Positions 1-6,537 of a stretch of 11,798 nucleotides of DNA are shown piece by piece. The translations under genes and the position numbers were made by a program. The DNA comes from MGML01 sp964493985 (lineage in GTDB: Bacteria > Chloroflexota > Dehalococcoidia > Dehalococcoidales > UBA2162): positions 1 through 11,798 of the forward strand of contig CAZBQL010000091.1 of assembly GCA_964493985.1 (NCBI GenBank), in the 5' to 3' direction. The notes beneath the pieces were generated by a model. That model was not told the DNA's origin, did not search any database, and saw nothing but the letters and a program-made list of their open reading frames with translations. Position 1 is the stretch's first letter, and each line of letters begins with the position of its first letter.

Positions 1-737
1 CCCTCGACTTCAACCTGGACCTGTTTTACACTGTTAATACCGATAACCTGTCCGGCCAGGTTTACCAGCGGACCTCCACTATTGCCGGGATTTATAGCCG
101 CATCTGTCTCGATAAGTCCGTACAGTAACTGGTTAATATCGACCTGGAGAGAAACGTCCGTCCTGCTGACTATTCCCTGGGTTGCCCTGATCCCGAGTCC
201 GAGAGAATTCCCGATAGCTACTACCCAGTCACCGATTCTCATATTTGACGAATCACCTACCTTCGCGGCCGGCAGGTTCTCAGCTTCAATCTTTATAACT
301 GCAAGGTCGGTCAGCGGATCTGTTCCCACTATCTCAGCATCATATACCTGACCGTCATCGAGTACAGCGGTAATACTTTGAGCGTCGGCGACGACGTGGT
401 TGTTCGTGACGATGTAGCCGTCTTCTGATATTATCCAGCCTGAACCGGCTGCTTCCTGCGTGCTTTCACGGCTGAAGAAATCAGTTATCGTTATCTCGGT
501 GTTGATCGCTACGACCGATGGTTTGACAGCAGCTACAACGTCGGCAATACTGGGGAGTGCCTCCAGCTGTGGCGAATCAGGAATGACTATATCTTCTACA
601 GGTCTGGTATCGCTGATTTCCTCTACGGTCGGGGTTTTTTCTTCAGTAACTCCGCCGGCAATCAACGAGCATCCGGTACCAAAGACAAGAGACAGGATTA
701 ACAGGCCCGATACCAATAAAACGCTTAACTTTTTCAT
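1..737 (-). CDS. htrA: HtrA/DegP-family trypsin-like serine protease, 3' end cut by window edge
   Basis: An exported serine protease of the HtrA/DegP/DegQ type, which degrades or refolds damaged proteins outside the cytoplasm. The visible 245 residues start with MKKLSVLLVSGLL, a short basic and then hydrophobic signal segment. It ends at Cys23 (FGTGC), a possible but imperfect lipobox, so the mature protein may be lipid-anchored. A low-complexity acidic linker (about residues 30-65) precedes the trypsin-like domain. The full catalytic triad is present: His114 in TNNHVVADA, Asp144 in LTDLAVIKI and Ser220 in NPGNSGGPL. The reading frame is open to the window edge, so the C-terminus, where a PDZ domain would normally lie, is not seen. 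The ATG at 737 has no clear Shine-Dalgarno; the upstream stretch is very AT-rich. The gene lies downstream of trpB but a strong terminator separates them, so it probably has its own promoter in 738-835. Family assignment is secure; the precise paralogue (DegP, DegQ or DegS-like) is not. Confidence 0.93.
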   Translation of the reverse strand, partial: MKKLSVLLVSGLLILSLVFGTGCSLIAGGVTEEKTPTVEEISDTRPVEDIVIPDSPQLEALPSIADVVAAVKPSVVAINTEITITDFFSRESTQEAAGSGWIISEDGYIVTNNHVVADAQSITAVLDDGQVYDAEIVGTDPLTDLAVIKIEAENLPAAKVGDSSNMRIGDWVVAIGNSLGLGIRATQGIVSRTDVSLQVDINQLLYGLIETDAAINPGNSGGPLVNLAGQVIGINSVKQVQVEVE

Positions 738-837
738 ATTTTTATTTTAGCATATAAAATGTTATAAAAATATTAATCTTGAATTACTCTGATAAACCTG
801 CCTTATTAACATAAAGCAGTATCAATGATAGTATTAA

Positions 838-867
838 AAGGGGGGCCGGTGTACACCGGCCCCCTTT
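838..867 (-). terminator. Rho-independent terminator after trpB
   Basis: A perfect 24-nt palindrome (841-864, arms GGGGGCCGGTGT/ACACCGGCCCCC) is flanked by AAA/TTT that lengthen the stem. On the minus strand the stem is followed by CTTTTAATAC, a short U-rich tail. It begins 19 nt beyond the trpB stop and lies before the protease gene, so it should end trpB transcription. The stem is symmetric, so a weaker rightward function is possible, but no plus-strand gene ends here. Confidence 0.85.
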
Positions 868-885
868 GGTTTCTTGACAGGTGCT

Positions 886-2253
886 TTATTGCCCGGGTAT
901 CTCGGGTAATGTTGCCAGTGCTTCTTTGACTTTTTCTTCGGGATAGGCATAATCAGTTAGTTTCCCGGAGAGATAAGCTTCGTAAGCAGCCATATCGAAA
1001 TGGCCGTGACCGCTGTGAGCCAGGAGAATTACCTTCGATTCGCCTGTTTCTTTACATTTGAGAGCTTCGTCAATGGTTACCCTTATTGCATGGTTGGTTT
1101 CCGGCGCGCTTATAATACCCTCGGTCCTGGCGAACTGAACTCCTGCTTCAAAGGTTGCGATCTGAGGAACCGCTACGGCTTCGACATAGCCGAGTTTATG
1201 GAGGTGGCAGATCAGCGGAGCCATGCCATGATACCTCAGACCTCCGGCATGTACCGGCGGCGGCATAAAGGTGTGGCCGAGAGTGAACATCTTGGCGATA
1301 GGCGCCATTCCGGCGACATCGCCATAGTCATAGGCATAAAGTCCCTTCGTGAGAGTAGGACAACTTTCCGGCTCGACGTTTATGATACGCAGATCAGGCT
1401 TGCTCCCGTCGAGTTTATCCTTAATAAAAGGCAGGAACATACCGGCGAAGTTCGAACCGCCGCCTACGCAGCCGATGATGATATCCGGATAGTAGCCGGC
1501 CATTTCCATCTGCTTCATTGCTTCCTGGCCGATTACGGTCTGGTGCAGCAGGACGTGGCTAACCACGCTTCCCAGCGAATAATGAGTATCGTCTCTCGTC
1601 ATACAGTCTTCGACAGCTTCGCTGATAGCCAGTCCAAGGCTGCCGGGACAGTCCGGGTCCTGGGCGAGCATATCCCGTCCGGCTTTAGTATCCGGGCTGG
1701 GACTGGGAACACAGGTTGCTCCCCAGGTTTCCATCATTATGCGGCGGTAAGGTTTCTGATTATAACTGACCTTGACCATATAGACCTTAAGTTCAAGGTC
1801 AAAGAGTACGCAGCCGAAAGCAAGCGAACTACCCCATTGCCCGGCTCCTGTTTCAGTAGTAAGGCGCTTGATGCCTTCTTTCTTGTTGTAGTATGCCTGG
1901 GCTACCGCTGTATTCGGTTTATGACTGCCGGCCTGACTGGTGCCTTCGTATTTATAGAAAATTTTGGCCGGTGTATCGAGTGCCTTTTCCAGGTTGTAGG
2001 CACGATGGAGTACGGTTGGTCTCCAGGTTCTATAGATCTCCTGGACTTCCTCCGGAATATCTATGTAGCGTTCCTGGCTGACTTCCTGCATGATGAGTTC
2101 CATCGGGAAGAGGGGTGCCAGGTCAGGTGGAGTCAGGGGCTCCTTTGTCATAGGATGCAGCATCGGCGGCAGCGGTTCAGGTAGATCGGCCTGGACGTTA
2201 TACCACCGTTTAGGCATATCCTTCTGTTCAAGGAAAAATCTTCTTGTGTCCAT
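886..2253 (-). CDS. trpB: Tryptophan synthase beta chain, TrpB2-type (TrpB-like PLP enzyme)
   Basis: A PLP-dependent enzyme that condenses indole with L-serine to give tryptophan. The 455 residues match the long TrpB2 subclass, with an extra N-terminal segment (about 1-95) compared with the usual TrpB of roughly 400 residues. Visible motifs are GSHKPNTA with the Schiff-base Lys112, ETGAGQWGSS with the likely catalytic Glu134, the phosphate-gripping GCVGGGSN loop at 261-268, and HSGHGHFD at 413-420. I chose the ATG at 2253 because AGGAGG sits four bases upstream. An in-frame ATG at 2346 would start inside the T-box terminator stem and lacks a ribosome-binding site. No trpA or other trp gene is adjacent. 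The tryptophan-specific T-box upstream supports a real biosynthetic role (making or salvaging Trp) rather than an unrelated beta-elimination. TrpB2 enzymes are known to interact poorly with TrpA and may use free indole; applying that to this protein is inference. Confidence 0.95.
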   Translation of the reverse strand: MDTRRFFLEQKDMPKRWYNVQADLPEPLPPMLHPMTKEPLTPPDLAPLFPMELIMQEVSQERYIDIPEEVQEIYRTWRPTVLHRAYNLEKALDTPAKIFYKYEGTSQAGSHKPNTAVAQAYYNKKEGIKRLTTETGAGQWGSSLAFGCVLFDLELKVYMVKVSYNQKPYRRIMMETWGATCVPSPSPDTKAGRDMLAQDPDCPGSLGLAISEAVEDCMTRDDTHYSLGSVVSHVLLHQTVIGQEAMKQMEMAGYYPDIIIGCVGGGSNFAGMFLPFIKDKLDGSKPDLRIINVEPESCPTLTKGLYAYDYGDVAGMAPIAKMFTLGHTFMPPPVHAGGLRYHGMAPLICHLHKLGYVEAVAVPQIATFEAGVQFARTEGIISAPETNHAIRVTIDEALKCKETGESKVILLAHSGHGHFDMAAYEAYLSGKLTDYAYPEEKVKEALATLPEIPGQ

Positions 2254-2337
2254 ATTTCCTCCTCTATCGTTTTTAGTATATTTTCCCCGTTTAGTCGAAA
2301 GGCTGGTATCAAAAAATTTACCATGCCTTAAAATAAT

Positions 2338-2365
2338 AAATCCCACCCTTAAAGGGGCGGGATTT
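2338..2365 (-). terminator. T-box regulated terminator hairpin of the trpB leader
   Basis: On the minus strand AAATCCCGCCC pairs with GGGTGGGATTT (11 bp with one G-U pair) around a short loop, followed by TTATTTTAA. It directly follows the T-box sequence, the standard place for the terminator that forms when the leader fails to bind uncharged tRNA. It lies 85 nt before the trpB start codon. Confidence 0.85.
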
Positions 2366-2664
2366 TGTTTTCCGCGGTGCCACCCTTCTTAGTCAATTAT
2401 AAAATGAACGGACTATCTTTTTCAGGTACGGAGATAATGGCTGAGGTTTAGTAACTCGATACCCAGGGACCTGATAACGCTTCCCCTGCGGCAAGGCCTA
2501 CTGATACCGGATAAACCGGTCTTTCGGTTTGCGGCTCCCAAGCCCATTCACCTACCGCGCTGCCGTCGGTTCACACCTCGAGTATCCGTTTATATGAATA
2601 CTACTCTCCCGACTCTCTGGGACCCGCTTCGAAGGCTACTAGTCTTGTTCACAGCCTCTAGCTT
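2338..2664 (-). promoter_or_regulatory. T-box riboswitch leader, tryptophan-specific, controlling trpB
   Basis: A cis-acting leader that senses uncharged tRNA and allows read-through into trpB when tryptophan is short. Diagnostic elements in order on the minus strand: an AGTA-type motif (ACTAGTAGCC) at the base of stem I; the AGAGAG segment and the GGTGTGAACCG segment of the distal stem I; a likely specifier region GTGAATGGGC with TGG (Trp) at 2546-2544; and the hallmark T-box sequence AAGAAGGGTGGCACCGCGG at 2390-2372, which pairs with the tRNA acceptor end. The terminator follows at once. An extra AT-rich hairpin appears to be inserted in distal stem I (GAGTAGTATTC...GGATACTCG). T-box identity is very secure. 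The TGG assignment rests on its position after GTGAA near the 3' side of stem I and on the gene it controls; a second TGG lies six bases on (2540-2538). Confidence 0.92.
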
Positions 2665-2680
2665 TATTTGATTGTCATTG

Positions 2681-2710
2681 ATTCTACTTCAATATCAGGA
2701 TTATTGTCAA
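2681..2710 (-). promoter_or_regulatory. Sigma70-type promoter of the T-box/trpB transcript
   Basis: On the minus strand a consensus -35 TTGACA (2710-2705) and a near-consensus -10 TAGAAT (2686-2681) are separated by 18 bp. The predicted start, near 2674, is just upstream of the first T-box leader bases, so position and strength agree. Confidence 0.8.
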
Positions 2711-2746
2711 GATATGGTATGCTATAAGGCTGACTATTGTCTCTGG

Positions 2747-2775
2747 TTGACTTCAAATATGCAAAGTTCTATACT
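2747..2775 (+). promoter_or_regulatory. Candidate sigma70-type promoter P1, reading toward the redox operon
   Basis: TTGACT at 2747-2752 and TATACT at 2770-2775 each match consensus at five of six positions, with a 17-bp spacer. It is back to back with the trpB promoter; the two -35 boxes are only 36 bp apart. It would give a leader of about 510 nt before the first operon gene at 3290. Confidence 0.55.
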
Positions 2776-2999
2776 AATTTTGGTGAGTGGGCTGTTTTTT
2801 TATTTTCTGGCGAGATATTCAGGTCTGATAAAACACGTTATATTAATTTACAAAACGCAGTAAGTTGTGCATATAATTACTTGTAAATGCAGATACTGTT
2901 ATTACCGGTTGATTTTTAAAATAAATAAACTCTAGCCGTTCTTGGTTTAATGCCTGTCAGGAAATATAGACAATATCAATATAAGAAACCTCAACAATA

Positions 3000-3176
3000 A
3001 TGATTAAGCTTATCCTGAACGGGAATGAAGCCCGTGGACCTAAGGCAGACATTATGGCTGGACTGTATGCCACCAATTCCAGAGTTACCACGAATGATAT
3101 TTGTACTGATATAATTGAGAGTGTTAAGAAATCAGACTTATATATTTATAGTGAGAACAACATCAGGCATAACTGA
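3000..3176 (+). CDS. Doubtful small ORF, 58 residues, unknown
   Basis: An ATG-initiated frame of 58 codons beginning MIKLILNGNEARGPKADI and ending at TGA 3174-3176. The composition looks protein-like (KADIMAGLYATNSR, DIIESVKKSDLYIY), and the opening faintly resembles the MIKLTINGxE start of 2Fe-2S ferredoxin domains, but no cluster cysteines follow. There is no Shine-Dalgarno before the ATG. A perfect extended -10 promoter element lies inside it at 3107-3115. It could be a decayed fragment, a leader peptide or chance. I do not recognise it. Confidence 0.2.
   Translation: MIKLILNGNEARGPKADIMAGLYATNSRVTTNDICTDIIESVKKSDLYIYSENNIRHN
3085..3115 (+). promoter_or_regulatory. Candidate extended -10 promoter P2 of the redox operon
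   Basis: TGATATAAT at 3107-3115 is a perfect extended -10 (TGnTATAAT). A weak -35, TTACCA, lies at 3085-3090 with a 19-bp spacer, which is tolerable for extended -10 promoters. The predicted start near 3122 gives a leader of about 170 nt. It competes with P1 as the operon promoter; both may be used. Confidence 0.5.
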
Positions 3177-3289
3177 AACGGGTACCGTGCAGGTACACAC
3201 TCATAAAGAATGTCCCGAAAGCACTTCATTGATAAATGCCGGATGGGGATTCCCGGTCTTTCACAAGTCTTAAGGTAGGAGAATTTTAG

Positions 3290-5962
3290 TTGGATAATAT
3301 AATCAAACTGACTATTGATGGAGAAGAGGTTGAAGCAACGGAAGGGATGACTGTGCTGGAGGTAGCCGAAGAAAATGGCTTTTTTATACCTACACTGTGT
3401 TCCGATCCTGACTTGAAACCATACGGGGCTTGTCGCCTTTGTGTCGTACAAATCGAAGGAACTCGCGGCTTTCCCACTTCCTGTACCACACCGGCTACTG
3501 AGGGTATGGTGGTGCATACAGATTCTCCGGAACTTGAAGATATACGCCGTACCGCCATCCAGTTGATAAGGAGTGACCATCCGACTGATTGTGATGCCTG
3601 TCCCAAGAACCAGCAGTGTGACCTTCAGATGATGGAAGCCGTTCTCGATGCTGCCAAAGCACGTTTTCAGACCATGACCAAAGACCTTCCGATCGATAAA
3701 AGTAATCCATTTTTTAATATCGACCGTAACTATTGCATTCTCTGTGGTAAATGCGTTCGTGCGTGCGATGAAATCCGCGGTGTCAATGCGGTTAATTTGA
3801 CCAATCGTGGTTATCAGACCAGGGTCAGCGCCGGAATGGATGGTGTATTAATAGAATCGAACTGTGAATCGTGCGGAGAGTGTCTGGACCATTGTCCGGT
3901 TTATACTCTTCACCCGAAAGAAACCAGAAAAGCGGGGAGAGAAATCGAATCGGTATGCCCGTATTGCGGAGTAGGTTGCAGCGTAAATCTGGGCATTCGT
4001 CAGACTGAAGTGGTCACTGCTCATGGTAAAAAAGAGGACTCAGTAAATAGCGGGAGGCTTTGTGTAAAAGGCCGTTTCGGCATTCCAGGTTTCGTTCATA
4101 GTAATCAACGGCTGACATCACCTCTAATCAGAAAAAATGGGGAAATGGATAAAGCCGACTGGGATGAAGCGCTTGATTTCATCGCTGGCAAACTCGGCAG
4201 CTATAAGGCGGATGAGGTAGCGGTGATTGCTTCAGCCAAATGCACGAATGAAGATACATACATTGCTCAGAAATTCGCCAGGGTCGCACTGGGTACCAAC
4301 AATATAGATAATACAGCCCGTTTATCATTGTTACCCAGCTTTGAAGGTCTTACCAACAGCTTTGGCATCGGAGCTATGACTAATTCAATAGAAGAGATCA
4401 GCAATGCAGCCGGCATTTTGGCTCTTGATATCGACCTGACAGTAACTCACCCCATAATCGGTCTTAAGGTGAAAAACGCGGTCCGTAATGGAGCCAAGCT
4501 TATCGTAGTCAGCACACGCGGCATCGATCTGAATCGTTTTGCCAGCCTGTGGCTGCAAATCAAGCCGGAGACAGAAGCGGCATTACTCATGGGAATGATG
4601 AAGGTTATCGTTGATGAAGGGCTTCTCGACTCAGATTTTATAGAGAAGCAATGCAAAGATTTCGAACCATTTAAGAAATCACTTGAAGCCCTTTCTCTGG
4701 ATGATATCGAAGAAATTACCGGTGTATCTGCGGAAAAGATTGCTGAAGCAGCCAGAATGTATGCCACAAACAGCCCTGCGACTATCCTATACGGAACAGA
4801 CTTTGTCAGGAGTGGGAATGGTACCGATAATGTAAATGCTGTTGCTGACCTGGCTATGCTTACCGGAAACATCGGCAAGGTTTCATCCGGTATTTGTCCT
4901 CTGGTTGCTCAGAATAACGCCCAGGGTGCATGTGATATGGGAGCATTACCTGACTATTATCCCGGCTATCAATCCGTAAGTGATGCTTCGATAAAAGAGA
5001 AATTTGAAGCTGCCTGGGGGTGCTCTCTTAATCCTTCTCAAGGATTAAGTTTCACCGAGATACTCGATGCCGCAAACAAGAAGGAGATCAAGGCGTTATA
5101 TATTATCGGAAGCAATCCTGTGCTGGGTGAGTTGGATGCTGACAAAGTTAGAGAATCGTTGGAAGCACTGGAATTTCTGGTAGTCCAGGATGTTTTCATG
5201 ACAGAAACGGCTGAGATGGCTCATGTTGTGTTGCCGGCAACAACCTTCGCTGAAAAGGAAGGTACCTTTACCAATACCGAGCGCAGGATACAAAGAGTAA
5301 GAAAAGCCGTCGATTCTGCCGGTGAATCCAAGTATGATTGGAAGATAACCTGTCAGCTTGCTCAGAAGATGGGTAAGGAAGGTTTCACTTTTGATACTCC
5401 TTCAAAGATTATGGTGGAGATTGCCAGCCTGGCACCGATCTATGGAGGTATTTCATACGATCGTCTGGAAGATGCCGGTCTACAGTGGCCCTGCCCCGAT
5501 AAACAAAGCGAAGGTACACCGGTCCTGTATAGTGAAGCATTCGTCGAAGGAAAGGGACGGTTTGGCCCTCTGGAGTATAAGCTATCCGGGAAACCGGCCG
5601 ATGACAATTATCCACTGGCACTCATCCTGGGACGAAGCCTGTATTACACCCAGACCGGGACACTGGCAAGGAAAGTTGATGGGCTTGTCATGCTTCGGGG
5701 AGAGGATATAGTTGAGATAAATCCCGAGGATGCTAACTTGCTGCAAATAGGGGAAGATGAGAGTGTAAAGGTTATTTCACAGCATGGTGAGGTGACAGCG
5801 AAGGTAAAGATAACTGACGGCATGCTAAAAGGTACCGTCTTTATGATATTCCCCCTGGTTAACAACCAGACCAGTTTATTGAACGATCCGGAGGTTGACC
5901 CGGTTTTCAAGCTGCCAAAATATGTTCCCTGCAGTATAAGAATTGAAAAATATAATGCTTAG
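3290..5962 (+). CDS. FdhA/NuoG-like molybdopterin oxidoreductase subunit with substituted active site
   Basis: A large cytoplasmic iron-sulfur subunit of 890 residues, built like the alpha subunit of NAD-dependent formate dehydrogenases. An N-terminal [2Fe-2S] domain has Cys37, 48, 51 and 65. A His-Cys3 [4Fe-4S] site has His97 and Cys101, 104, 110. Two ferredoxin-type [4Fe-4S] clusters use Cys149/152/155/159 and Cys192/195/198/202. The molybdopterin-enzyme domain starts with its own cluster (Cys223, 226, 230, 258, then Lys260). A C-terminal dinucleotide-binding domain (about 775-885) contains GRSLYYTQTGTLAR. In the ungapped stretch that aligns with E. coli FdhF (ARVUHGPS), this protein reads ARLSLLPS, so the Sec/Cys is Ser346 and the His is Leu347. 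The catalytic Arg of PxRGQNN is Val539 (PLVAQNN). The usual DPR cofactor motif is STR (408-410). It is thus unlikely to oxidise formate by the known mechanism. It could act on another substrate or be an electron-wiring subunit like NuoG. The TTG start is supported by AGGAG eight bases upstream. First gene of the operon. Confidence 0.88.
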   Translation: MDNIIKLTIDGEEVEATEGMTVLEVAEENGFFIPTLCSDPDLKPYGACRLCVVQIEGTRGFPTSCTTPATEGMVVHTDSPELEDIRRTAIQLIRSDHPTDCDACPKNQQCDLQMMEAVLDAAKARFQTMTKDLPIDKSNPFFNIDRNYCILCGKCVRACDEIRGVNAVNLTNRGYQTRVSAGMDGVLIESNCESCGECLDHCPVYTLHPKETRKAGREIESVCPYCGVGCSVNLGIRQTEVVTAHGKKEDSVNSGRLCVKGRFGIPGFVHSNQRLTSPLIRKNGEMDKADWDEALDFIAGKLGSYKADEVAVIASAKCTNEDTYIAQKFARVALGTNNIDNTARLSLLPSFEGLTNSFGIGAMTNSIEEISNAAGILALDIDLTVTHPIIGLKVKNAVRNGAKLIVVSTRGIDLNRFASLWLQIKPETEAALLMGMMKVIVDEGLLDSDFIEKQCKDFEPFKKSLEALSLDDIEEITGVSAEKIAEAARMYATNSPATILYGTDFVRSGNGTDNVNAVADLAMLTGNIGKVSSGICPLVAQNNAQGACDMGALPDYYPGYQSVSDASIKEKFEAAWGCSLNPSQGLSFTEILDAANKKEIKALYIIGSNPVLGELDADKVRESLEALEFLVVQDVFMTETAEMAHVVLPATTFAEKEGTFTNTERRIQRVRKAVDSAGESKYDWKITCQLAQKMGKEGFTFDTPSKIMVEIASLAPIYGGISYDRLEDAGLQWPCPDKQSEGTPVLYSEAFVEGKGRFGPLEYKLSGKPADDNYPLALILGRSLYYTQTGTLARKVDGLVMLRGEDIVEINPEDANLLQIGEDESVKVISQHGEVTAKVKITDGMLKGTVFMIFPLVNNQTSLLNDPEVDPVFKLPKYVPCSIRIEKYNA

Positions 5963-5996
5963 AATACGTGACCGGTAGATTAGAACCGGTAGTATT
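5963..5996 (+). other. Intercistronic hairpin between the FdhA-like gene and nuoE
   Basis: Immediately after the stop codon, AATAC...GTATT encloses ACCGGT, an 8-nt loop and a second ACCGGT, giving a two-part stem with a small asymmetric internal loop. No T-run follows, so it is not a clear terminator. It may protect or process the mRNA, or set the ratio of the subunits. A strong AGGAGAT Shine-Dalgarno follows at 6001-6007 but serves only ATG-ATT-TTA-TAG (6009-6020), a three-codon frame. Confidence 0.5.
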
Positions 5997-6054
5997 TGTT
6001 AGGAGATAATGATTTTATAGCCAAAGTTATACGGCTTGCGATGGAGAGAAACAA

Positions 6055-6537
6055 ATGACATGTGAATGTGAGATCAAAGATACCATGGAAGAGGTTCTTG
6101 CGAACCATGCTGCAGCTCAGAGGGATGATCTGATAACTATTCTACAGGAAACCCAGGAAGCACTGGGGTATCTACCTGCTGAAGCAATGCAGAAGATAGC
6201 ACGTTTTCTCAGTATCTCTCCAGGCGTTGTGCTTGGAGTAGCTACGTTTTATGCCCAGTTCAAGCGTGTACCTTCGGGTAAAACGAAGGTAACGGTATGC
6301 CGGGGGACGGCTTGCCATGTCCGGGGTGGAGCAAGAATACTGAGGGAAGTCGAACGACGTCTCGGTATTAAACCTGGTGAGACTTCCGAGGATATGGAGT
6401 ATTCTCTGGAGACTGTTGCCTGTATCGGTGCCTGTGCATTAGCTCCGAATATTACAATTAATGATGATGTGCACGGGCAGATGACCACAAAAAAAGTTGG
6501 GGAGATTTTCAGTGATAGAACAAGAGAAAGCGCCTAA
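6055..6537 (+). CDS. nuoE: NuoE-like [2Fe-2S] thioredoxin-fold subunit
   Basis: A 160-residue protein of the NuoE / 24-kDa subunit family, which carries electrons to or from the NuoF flavin in complex I, NAD-dependent formate dehydrogenases and electron-bifurcating hydrogenases. The N-terminal helical part (about 8-70, with LQETQEALGYLP and GVATFYAQF) is typical of the family. The [2Fe-2S] ligands are Cys82 and Cys87 (VCRGTACH) and Cys123 and Cys127 (CIGACALAP). Length and ligand spacing are ordinary. The ATG at 6055 has GGAG eight bases upstream. Its 3' end overlaps the start of the next gene by 26 bases, which implies translational coupling and a fixed ratio with the NuoF-type partner. No transmembrane segment is seen, and no complex I membrane genes lie nearby, so a soluble complex is likely. 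Confidence 0.95.
   Translation: MTCECEIKDTMEEVLANHAAAQRDDLITILQETQEALGYLPAEAMQKIARFLSISPGVVLGVATFYAQFKRVPSGKTKVTVCRGTACHVRGGARILREVERRLGIKPGETSEDMEYSLETVACIGACALAPNITINDDVHGQMTTKKVGEIFSDRTRESA

Larger units (their letters stand above)
2776..3289 (+). other. Long untranslated region before the redox operon
   Basis: About 500 bases with no convincing gene. The first half (2776-2990) is AT-rich with stops in all frames at short intervals and no RNA family I can name. The second half holds a doubtful 58-codon ORF, an extended -10 promoter candidate, a small hairpin (GTACC, loop GTGCA, GGTAC, at 3182-3196) and a CCGG...CCGG inverted repeat (3239-3256). A good ribosome-binding site, AGGAG at 3277-3281, lies eight bases before the TTG start of the next gene. 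I looked for a molybdenum-cofactor riboswitch and did not recognise one. Confidence 0.5.

Noticed and set aside
82..750. Two plus-strand open frames of 89 and 96 codons
   Set aside because: Both are antisense to the HtrA-type protease, whose frame shows the complete catalytic triad.
1000..2184. A 394-codon open frame on the plus strand
   Set aside because: It lies wholly antisense to trpB, has no recognisable domain and is explained by the codon bias of the opposite strand.
2254..2346. A 31-residue N-terminal extension of TrpB from an ATG at 2346
   Set aside because: The start falls inside the T-box terminator stem and lacks a ribosome-binding site, while AGGAGG precedes the ATG at 2253.
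2672..2863. A 63-codon plus-strand frame with a hydrophobic middle
   Set aside because: It begins upstream of the only plausible rightward promoter, overlaps the trpB promoter, and has no Shine-Dalgarno; the hydrophobicity comes from T-rich DNA.
2776..3289. Molybdenum-cofactor or other known riboswitch in the redox operon leader
   Set aside because: I found only small, unremarkable hairpins and no conserved motif of a family I know; a covariance search would be needed to exclude it fully.
4325..4327. Possible selenocysteine codon at the active-site position
   Set aside because: The codon is TCA (Ser), not TGA, and the neighbouring His and the distant Arg are changed too, so this is not a single sequencing error in a selenoprotein.
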